A DNA stretch of 64,000 bases. Source: Rheum nobile (lineage: Eukaryota > Streptophyta > Magnoliopsida > Caryophyllales > Polygonaceae). Below, one piece after another: positions 56,489 to 64,000 of the stretch (its first letter is position 1; every line of letters starts with the position of its first letter). The stretch is taken from NCBI GenBank assembly GCA_027886185.1, contig WOAB01000583.1, positions 1,302,001 through 1,366,000 on the forward strand. The letters are read 5' to 3'. The translations under genes were made by a program, and so were the position numbers. The notes beneath the pieces are model-generated. The model was not told where the DNA came from, made no database searches, and saw only the letters and a list, made by a program, of their open reading frames with translations.

Positions 56489-58534
56489 GTAGAGACCATG
56501 TTGACTCGAGCGTGCCTTAGCCTTGTGGCATGTCACACAACTCTTGCAATACCTGGTAACACATTGGGCCATCTTTGGCCAGAAAAAGTGTTCCCGAAGT
56601 GCTGCAAGCGTCTTAGACACCCCAAAATGGCCACGACTATCATGTGCTTCCTGGAGCAACAAGTGCCTGACAAAAGACGTAGGAATACATAGTTTCCCAG
56701 CCTTGTACAGATACCCGTCATCCAGGAAATACGTGTCATGCTCTCTGTTGATTTTACATTGCTCAAAGATGTCTTTAAAGAAAACACCATCAGCATACAA
56801 ATCTTTGAGCAATGCAAAACCAATTAAACGAGACTGGAGATGAGTGATGAGGACGTACCTACGAGAAAGGGCATCAGCAACCACATTCTCCTTACCTTTC
56901 TTGTGCATGATCAGGTACGGAAAGGTCTCTATGAACTCGACCCACCTAGCATGCCTGCGGTTGAGGGTCGTCTGGCTCTTCAGATAGGCCAGGGCAACAT
57001 GGTCGGAGTGTATGACAAACTCACTCGGCTAGAGATAGTGCTGCCAAGTCTTCAGAACCCGGATCAACGCGTACAACTCCTTGTCATACGTCGGGTAGTT
57101 CAGTTGAGCACCCGACAGCTTCTCTGAAAAGTAGGCGATCGGACGCCTCTCCTGCAGTAGGACCCCTCCGATGCCGTAGTCGGAAGCGTCACACTCCACC
57201 TCGAACCGATGAGTGAAGTCAGGCAACTGCAGCAAAGGCGTGCTGCATAGGGAATCCTTCAGGGCGACAAAAGAAGCATCATGTCGCGGAAGCCATGTGA
57301 TGGATGCCGCCTTCTTGGTCAGCTCGTGCAGAGGGGCGGCGATGGTGATGAAGTCGCGGACGAACCTCCTGTAAAAGTCGGTCAGCCCTAAGAACGAACG
57401 GACCTGGGTGGGGGTAGTCAGAGTAGGCCACTCCTTGATGGCGCGTATCTTCTCGTCATCCACACGTAAGCCATCCCTGGAAACAATAAAGCCAAGGAAA
57501 TTTGTAGATGCAGAGCAGAAAACGCACTTACCTTTGTTGACATACAAGCTCTCCTTTCTCAAGCAGTCTAATACCTGTCTAAGATGGTCAATATGTGCAG
57601 ACAAACTACGAGAAAAGATAAGTATATCATCAAACTAGACAATGATAAACTTCCCCAAAAAAGACCGTAGCACATGGTTCATGAGTCGCATGAACGTCGA
57701 TGGAGCATTGGTCAATCCAAATGGCATGACTAGCCACTCGTAGGGACCATACTTGGTCTTAAAAGTTGTCTTCCATTCATCGCCCTCCTTCATACGAATC
57801 TGGTGATAGCCACTCCGAAGATCAATCTTGGAAAACAGGGTGGCACCATACAGCTCGTCCAACATATCATCGAGGCGCGGAATGGGATGTCTGTACTTGA
57901 TGGTGATCTGGTTGATGGCGCGACAGTCCACACACATCCTCCAAGTCCCATCCTTCTTCGGCACCAGAATCATAGGAATGGCGCAAGGACTCAAGCTTTC
58001 CCGCACCACACCTTTGTCCAAAATATCTTGGACCTGTCGTTGTAACTCCTTCGTTTCCTCAGGAGAAGCTCTGTAGGCAGCGCGGTTCGGCAGAGAAGCG
58101 CCGGGAATGAAGTCTATCTGGTGCTCAATACCACGCACTAGAGGCAGACCTGGCGGAAGCTCGTCAGGCATGATATCCTCAAAGTCCTGCAAAACAGACA
58201 AAATAGCAGGCGAGAGTGCGGGCTCTACCGTAGTAGTGGCACAAAGGCGAGGAATAAGAAGGAAACAAGCAGACTTGCCTTGAAGTGCCGGTGTGAGGTC
58301 CCTGTGATGTGCCAGAAGGACTCTGGGTTCACAGGTTCCCCGCAAGGTAGATGCAGAAGCAGGTGACGAAGACGGTAAGCCACCCGAACCTGCAGAGGGT
58401 AAGCGCAACGTAATTCCAGGGGTAGTACGCTTCCCGGACGATGCAGAAGGCCCTCCAGAAGAGGCAGAAGGCGAAGACGCAGGAAGGGACGGTGACTCGG
58501 CCGAGTTGTCAGGGCATCCCCTGACTCGGTCCAC
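56489..58534 (-). pseudogene. CRM/Reina-like RT, RNase H and N-terminal integrase
   Basis: The RT begins about 58200 (DFEDIMPDELPPGLPLVRGI), with VPKKDGTWRMCVDCRAINQI and MPFGLTNAPSTFMRLMNHV. The catalytic Y-F-D-D block is hit by a TAG at 57635-57637 in place of the tyrosine codon. FDDILIFS then continues. The RNase H has VECDASDYGIGGVLLQ, a TAG at 57026-57028 (family Trp) and MHKKGKENVVADALSRR. Integrase zinc region: LLQEAHDSRGHFGVSKTLAA ... KSCVTCHKAKA up to the solo LTR B insertion at 56489. Confidence 0.88.
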
Positions 58535-58692
58535 AACTCGGTCGAGTTGCTGGCCGAGTTGGCGGCTGTTGCCCTAACTCGGTCCAGAACTCGGTCGAGT
58601 TTCTGGCTGGGGCGCTGACTCGGGCCACAACCCGGTCGAGTTGGTGGCTGAGTTCCCGTCTGCATCCACAACTCGGTCTCTGACTCGGCCGA
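58493..58692. repeat. Cluster of AACTCGGTCGAGTT palindromes inside gag-pol
   Basis: GACTCGGCCGAGTT, AACTCGGTCGAGTT and variants occur about seven times in 200 bp. On the - strand they fall in the low-complexity linker between protease and RT and encode Asn/Ser/Thr/Glu-rich text. The motif is a perfect or near-perfect palindrome unrelated to the Tekay motifs. Confidence 0.85.
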
Positions 58693-60770
58693 GTTGTCGT
58701 CTGGCGTTCTCCGCGGGGGATGTCGTTGCAGGCGGAGCTCTGGCGGCCTCGAGTGCCTTTTGGCGTTGGCGCTCGGCCTGGTCCTGTAAAATTTCTTGCG
58801 GACTCATGGGTAAGAGTGTCATGCGCCTCCCGTGGTAATTGAACATGTAAGTGTTCAAATACCCGTCGTGAAGCACGCGGCGATCATATAACCATGGACG
58901 GCCCAGAAGCAAATGGGTAGCGTCCATGGCGGTAACATCACAAAGCACAGTATCGCTATAAGGACCAATAGAAAAGGAAAGAAGACATTGTTGTGATACT
59001 TTGTTACCTGAACCATCTGAAATCCACTGTAGACCATATGGAGTGGGGTGTGGAGGCGTCGGAAGGTTGAAGTGGCGAACAACCTTCTCATTGATGATGT
59101 TGCAGCAAGAGCCCCCATCAATGATCACGCTCAGCGATGCATTCTGAAGCTTGCACCGAGCATGAAACAAATTCTCCCTCTGCTCAGCTAGGTCACCCTC
59201 TTTGACGCTCAAAACGCATCGTGTGACCAACGCAAAGTGATAGGTCTGGTCGTCATGGTGGTCGGCAGTGTTGACCACACAGCTCTCAACATCAGCTATA
59301 TACACAGCTGTAGGGTTGGCCTCAACGTCGTCCTCATCGATGTCGTCGTAGCTCTCATATCCTGCAGAATGGGTGGAGAAGAGGACCTTCTTGGCATTGG
59401 GACAATTCATCTGGAAATGTCCTCGTCCTCCACACCTGAAACATTCCACATCGCGCACCCTGTCATATCGAGCGGCCTCTGTAGTTGGCGGCTGCGGGCG
59501 GCGAACAGGAATAGACGGGGCCGCTCTCAGCGGTGCTATAGCAGACGTAGTACCTGTGTTTCTCCGGTCCTGTCTAAGCGCACTAGAGGTAGGAGTAGAG
59601 TCAGTGCCCGAAACCGAAGGAAATGGTCTAGAACCATACCTGGAAGGTGTCGTGGACTGCCAGGGTCTCTGTCTCTGGCGCTGTTGCTGGAGGTAGAACT
59701 TTTGCGCAGTGTGCACGACATTGTTGAGGTCCCGAATTGGCAGGACGTCAACCTGATCCTGGATAGGCTGGTTAAGCGCAGTGATGAACCGTGTGCGCAA
59801 GGTGCCCGAAGCAACACTAACGCCTGCCTTGAAGTACATGTCCTCGAGGCGAGCGAAGAACTCCTTAGGCGAATCTATGCCCTACCGCACACGAGCAATC
59901 TCAGTCCGCATCTGCTCCTTGTAAGTGGAAGGCACATACTTCCGAGTCATGATGTACACGAGCTGATGCCACTCAGTAATGGGTGCCCAACCCATCCGGT
60001 AATGCTGCTGCATAATACGTTGCCACCATGTCTGTGCAGCTCCCTCAAAATGTAGAGTCACGAGATCTACCTTCTCATACTCAGGGATAGTCAAATGACG
60101 CAGGACGTGCTCTATGTTCTGCAACCACTCAAGAAAGACAGAAGGATCATATAAGCCATACAAGTTTTTGATTTTTACCTTCACGTCTCGGCGTTGGACA
60201 GGTGGCTGGGCCTGGCGGTCGTGAAACCGAGCTGGAGGGTCCGCCAAGGGCTCGGCATGACGAGCGCCATACTGGGGAGGAAAGCGGGTAGGTTGTCGCG
60301 GACACTATCGTCCGGCAGCTGGGCGCTGAGGCTGGTGAGCTTGCTGGTGGCGCCCGGGCTGGACAGCGTGCCAATAGGCCTCCTGATTCTGAGGCAGCAA
60401 AGGAGGCGGCACATAGTTGGTACATTGGTGCTGAAGCTCAGGGGGATCCTAGAGAGACGGATGAAAGCCGTTAGCATATCGGAACTGACCCTCATCCTCC
60501 TCAAGGTCGTACTCATCAAACTGATCCTCCTCATCAGAATAAAAAGGAGTGCGGACACTCTGATGATCTTGATAAGCATCAATATCAAATGGCACAGAAG
60601 TGGTTGGCCGTTGACACTGACGTTGTCGCTGCTACAGATGTGAACCAGACGGCTAGTTTTGGGGACGACCGGTAGTAGGCTGCAATGTCGGTGAGCGGCC
60701 TTGCCTATGTCGACCACTGGAATGAACCTGACCGTCCTCACGTTCCTCTTGTAGATCTGCTTGCATATAG
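58574..60770 (-). pseudogene. CRM/Reina-like gag and protease
   Basis: The capsid has VKIKNLYGLYDPSVFLEWLQ and WWQRIMQQHYRMGW (60170-59980), a TAG at 59880-59882 (family Gln), and QPIQDQVDVLPIRDLNNVVH. One CCHC zinc knuckle CFRCGGRGHFQMNC lies near 59430. The protease has SVIIDGGSCCNIINEKVV (about 59120) and LLLGRPWLYDRRV. The frame upstream of 60247 to about 60770 appears to be the gag N-terminus (FDEYDLEEDEGQFRYANGF) with three stops. Some calls of lineage (CRM or Reina) remain open. Confidence 0.85.
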
Positions 60771-61036
60771 GCTTAGATAACAATGATACATTACAACGAT
60801 CAGAACAGGGCCCCGAAGGGTAGATACAGACAGACTAAGGGGTGCTCTTAAAAGCAATTCACTTAAGCAAACCTGCAAAAAGCAGTTCCTCTCTCCACTC
60901 TCCAGCTCCAATTCTTTTATGAACTCGTCATCCATGGCTTCCTCAAAGCTATTTTAGTACTTCACACTTTCCGGGCCCTCTTTTTTTTACGGCGTAAAAC
61001 CGCGCAGTCGCTTTTTTTAGCCGCGCACTTCCCCAT
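60771..61036. other. Junction between the CRM-like element and the MULE
   Basis: Leader-like DNA of the gypsy element followed by two poly-T runs (60981, 61012). No primer-binding site, 5' LTR or clear MULE terminal repeat can be read, so one or both ends are lost or lie here unrecognised. Confidence 0.35.
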
Positions 61037-61353
61037 GGGCGGCTCGACATGCCGCCGAGAAAACCCGAGTTCCATGGGTGGCTCCTCGAGCCGCCCATGA
61101 TGGGTTCAGTTTAGGGATTTTTTTTTTGAAATAAATAAAAATGTGTTTTTAAAAACCGGTTCATTGAAACCGTGGTTATGGGCGGCATTTCGTGCCGCCC
61201 AAGAAACTGGGTCAGTGAACCGGGTTTTTTGGGGGGACAGGGTTCATAGGCGGCACTTCCTGCCGCCCAGGGTTCATGGACGGCACGTGGTGCCGCCCAG
61301 TGAGTATACGTTTCACTCCAACGGTCGATGTGGGCTGCACGTAGGGCCGCCCA
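61037..61353. repeat. Six GGGCGGC / GCCGCCC hairpins upstream of the MULE gene
   Basis: Stems are at 61038-61056 (GGCGGC/GCCGCC), 61074-61098 (ATGGGTGGCTC/GAGCCGCCCAT), 61180-61200 (GGGCGGCA/TGCCGCCC), 61249-61267, 61278-61298 and 61331-61353. Several are preceded by GGTTCAT or AACCGGGTT. The cluster ends 18 bp before the TATA box. Confidence 0.92.
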
Positions 61354-61370
61354 GTACAGGTGTAGCCGGC

Positions 61371-61380
61371 TATATAAATT
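61371..61380 (+). promoter_or_regulatory. TATA box of the MULE transposase gene
   Basis: TATATAAATT, 63 bp upstream of the ATG at 61434. The transcription start is expected near 61400, giving a 5' UTR of about 30 bases. Confidence 0.8.
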
Positions 61381-61433
61381 AGGGATGGTGGTATTGTATT
61401 GTATCCAAATCTAGAAACTCATTTTCATAATAA

Positions 61434-64000
61434 ATGTCATCGTTAAGCGGTTCTGGTTGGAGGGGATTGTCGGAGTCCTCTTCGAGCGCTAACACATCTG
61501 TAGATGATGAGGGTGATTTACAGGCGCCAATTTCTCCCGAGTACTTCAAGGTATGTAATATTATAATTTTTACTGTATAAAATAATTAGATCTTAAATGT
61601 ACTTAGTCTTTGAAATGTTAAACTGTTTTGAAATAATATTTAATTTGTTGATATTAGTTTTTAGAAATTTAATTATTAATTAGTCTCTAATGTGGTAATT
61701 TTTGTATATAAATAGGGTGATTCTAGTGATGATGGATTTATAGCTATCGACTTCTCATCCCATTTTACTACTACTGAGATATTTCCTAGTAAGGAAGGAT
61801 TGAGAGATTGGGTGCAAAGGGTAGGTTTTAGTCTTTTTATGGTGATCACTACTAAATCATCAAATCCTAAAAAGATTATACTTCACTGTGAGAGATCCGG
61901 GTTACCTAGGTCCGGCAAAAAGAAGGTGTTAGTCGATGGTATAAAGGTCAGCCCGATACGAGTGAATAAAACTAGGTCAAAAAAGAAGGGTTGTCCCTTT
62001 TTGCTGCATGGTACTTTTAGGGAAGGAAATGTTATTAGAGATCCTGGGTGGACCTTATCGGTTGTTAGTGGATCCCATAACCATATGCTTTCTACCACCT
62101 TGACCGGCCATGCATTTGCTACCCGACTTACGAAGGAGCAGCGTAGGAAAGTGATGATTGATACTGCGGCGGGTGCAAGACCCAAGGTTATTTCTACACA
62201 GCTTAGGAATGAATATTCGAGTGCAACGAGTTCGAGGAATCAGGTGTACACTGTTAGGGCTAAGGAGAGGTTGAAATCCCTGGGCAATCTGAATGTGACA
62301 CAATGGTCATTGGGATTTTTGAATGAGAAAGGCTATTTGTTGGACACTACTACTAAGACGAGGGAAGATGGGAAGGAGGTTTTAGCGTGCTTGTTTATTT
62401 CTCATCCAGACGCTCGACATTTGTTGTGCATGTTTCCTAATGTCGTCATTATGGATTCGACCTACAAAACCAACAGGTAAACCTTAGTCTTTTTTGTATT
62501 ATGTGTAGATAATGGTATTTTCTACGGGTTTTAAATTTTTTTTTTGTTGCATTTATAGGTACGGTATGCCTCTGTTCCAGATTGTTGGGTTTACTTGCAC
62601 CAACTACACATATTGCATTGCTCTTGTGTTCATGGAAAGGGAGACGACAAACCACTATGCATGGGCGCTGAGACGATTGAAGTGGTTGTACGGGGAGAAA
62701 AATCCCGTATGCATCATGTCTGATCGAGAGCTAGGACTGATCAAGGCTGCCAAACTGGTATTTCCGAAGGTTCGTCATCACTTGTGTCAGGTCCATGTAG
62801 ACCGTAATGTGAAGGCATATGCTAAGACGATGAAGATTGACGAGAAGAAATTCTCGGGAAGTGTTCGTCGGGTGATGAGGTCTCACACAAAGGAGGAGTA
62901 CAGAGATCGGCTTGCTCACTTTAAGGGGATATGGAGTGAAGGCTTGGTGCGATATGTGGAGCAAACTTGGTTTAATGAGCATAAGAAGAAGCTGGTTGCG
63001 GCATGGTGTGATGATGTTCTCCATTTTGCCACAAGAACATCAAACATGTAACTTTCATACAAACATTTGCAATGAAATTGGGTTATAAAATTTATTTAGT
63101 TAATTGTATACAAATATATTATTTTCAGGGTTGAGGGTCAGCACTCTATGCTTAAGGACATGATTGAGACATCCGTCGGAGGGTTCGACACACTTGTGCA
63201 GCACATCGACAACATGTTTGTTGATCAGCATCGGAAGATCCGATATGAGATGACCAAGAACTGCACTGCCTTTTCCATGGAGATAGTGAAAGGCCCTGAG
63301 TGGGTTAAGGTGTTCTTCAAGCGCATCCTTGAAAAGTGCTCTGAAAAATGCCTGAGGATGTTGTATGCCCAAGCTGTGTTAGCAAAGGAGGGGAAAATTG
63401 GGAACAAATGTGCTGATTTTTGGTGGAGGTCCACACTGGGGCTGCCTTGCCCACACACAATTAAGGTCTACGTGGAGACGGGTTATCCGTTAGTGCCTGA
63501 AGAGGTTGATATTTTCTGGAAGCAGATCCGATGGGAAGGGGTGGATGCTAAGGATCTTGATGTCGATGATGGTGTTTCACTGACAGCGGACAATGTCACG
63601 GTGGATGACTTCGTTGAAGAGTACTTATGTGGGACAGTTGAGGGATTTGATTTGAAGAAGATGGCGGAAAAGTGGCGTGAGTCAAAGGACCCTACATCGT
63701 GCGATATTCAAGACCCGCCACGTGGTGAGACCAAGAAGGGGAGGCCTAGGATGAATGCGAGAAAGACTGGTACGAAGAGGAAAATGTGTTGGGGCGAGCA
63801 TGTGGATGCAAACATGAAGAAGGAGAAGCAGAAGATGAAGATGGAGGATGAGGAGCTGGGAGTGGATGAGGAGGATGAGCCTGCAGAGAAAGAGACGACC
63901 AATGTGAAATCGTCTGTTGGATCCCCGGGATCGAAAGGATGCCCTTCTAGCGGACGACCTCACAGTGGAGTTTCAACAGCAAAGGGGAGTGCCACTAAAC
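61434..64000 (+). CDS. MULE transposase (MuDR/FAR1-type), 5' part, runs off the window
   Basis: Exons 61434-61550, 61716-62476, 62559-63047 and 63129 to beyond 64000, with GT-AG introns and matching phases, give 746 uninterrupted codons so far. Exon 1 is Ser-rich (MSSLSGSGWRGLSESSSSAN). Exon 2 has a FAR1/WRKY-GCM1-like zinc domain (HCERSG, KKGCPFLL, VVSGSHNHM), then the first catalytic Asp in VIMDSTYKTNRYGMP. Exon 3 has the second Asp in CIMSDRELGLIKA, the HHLCQVH motif typical of MULE transposases, and TSNMVEGQHS across the last junction. Exon 4 ends in a basic tail (KKGRPRMNARKTGTKRK) and an acidic segment. The last catalytic Glu and SWIM finger cannot be placed. It cuts and pastes the MULE DNA in the nucleus. 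No stop or frameshift was found, so it may be active or a domesticated relative; the context of repeats favours a transposon. Confidence 0.88.

Noticed and set aside
59237..60055. 272-codon + strand ORF
   Set aside because: Antisense of the CRM-like gag-protease frame, which carries the zinc knuckle and protease motifs.

Overview
The window is plant nuclear DNA, probably from a eudicot. The evidence is spliced GT-AG genes, AT-rich spacers, a tRNA-derived SINE, a plant Helitron, chromovirus and Tat-lineage Ty3/gypsy elements, a Ty1/copia element and a MULE transposase. I see no intact ordinary host gene. Almost everything is transposable-element DNA, much of it nested. The exact boundaries rest on target-site duplications (TSDs) read directly from the sequence.

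Layout: 1-890 is AT-rich DNA with a degenerate stem-loop repeat. 894-4522 is the 3' half of a copia element on the + strand, a broken integrase-RT-RNase H plus one LTR. 4597-9301 is a Helitron with clean TC...CTAG ends, a 3' hairpin and a decayed helicase tail. 9302-10740 holds a spacer with a possible gene fragment, a MITE-like element, a SINE with a 13-bp TSD, and shuffled direct repeats. 10926-11240 and 48941-50055 are the two halves of one LINE coding end, split by a 37.7-kb insertion (11241-48940, TSD CTGAA).

That insertion is a Tekay/Del-like chromovirus on the - strand, called Tekay-1 here. Tekay-2 (14272-34593, TSD ATCTG) sits inside its integrase. Tat-1 (22791-32094, TSD ACTAT) sits inside the leader of Tekay-2 and carries an antisense, intron-containing extra gene. 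Tat-2 (38857-45953) sits inside an extra open reading frame that both Tekay elements carry between the primer-binding site and gag. To the right are a solo Tekay-like LTR (50061-52497, TSD GGAAA), a decayed CRM/Reina-like gypsy element (about 52.9-60.8 kb, - strand) broken by another solo LTR (54145-56488), and the promoter and first four exons of an apparently uninterrupted MULE transposase gene (61434 to the window end).

The two least ordinary observations follow. First, both Tekay copies share a pre-gag ORF of about 260-320 codons; in Tekay-1 it is open throughout once the Tat-2 insertion is discounted. Second, several unrelated elements (copia LTR, Tekay LTRs, CRM-like internal region, MULE promoter) each carry a cluster of short GC-rich inverted repeats with their own motif. 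In the LTRs and the MULE these lie next to, or on both sides of, the TATA box. All lineage names are by-eye assignments from protein motifs; no database search was possible.
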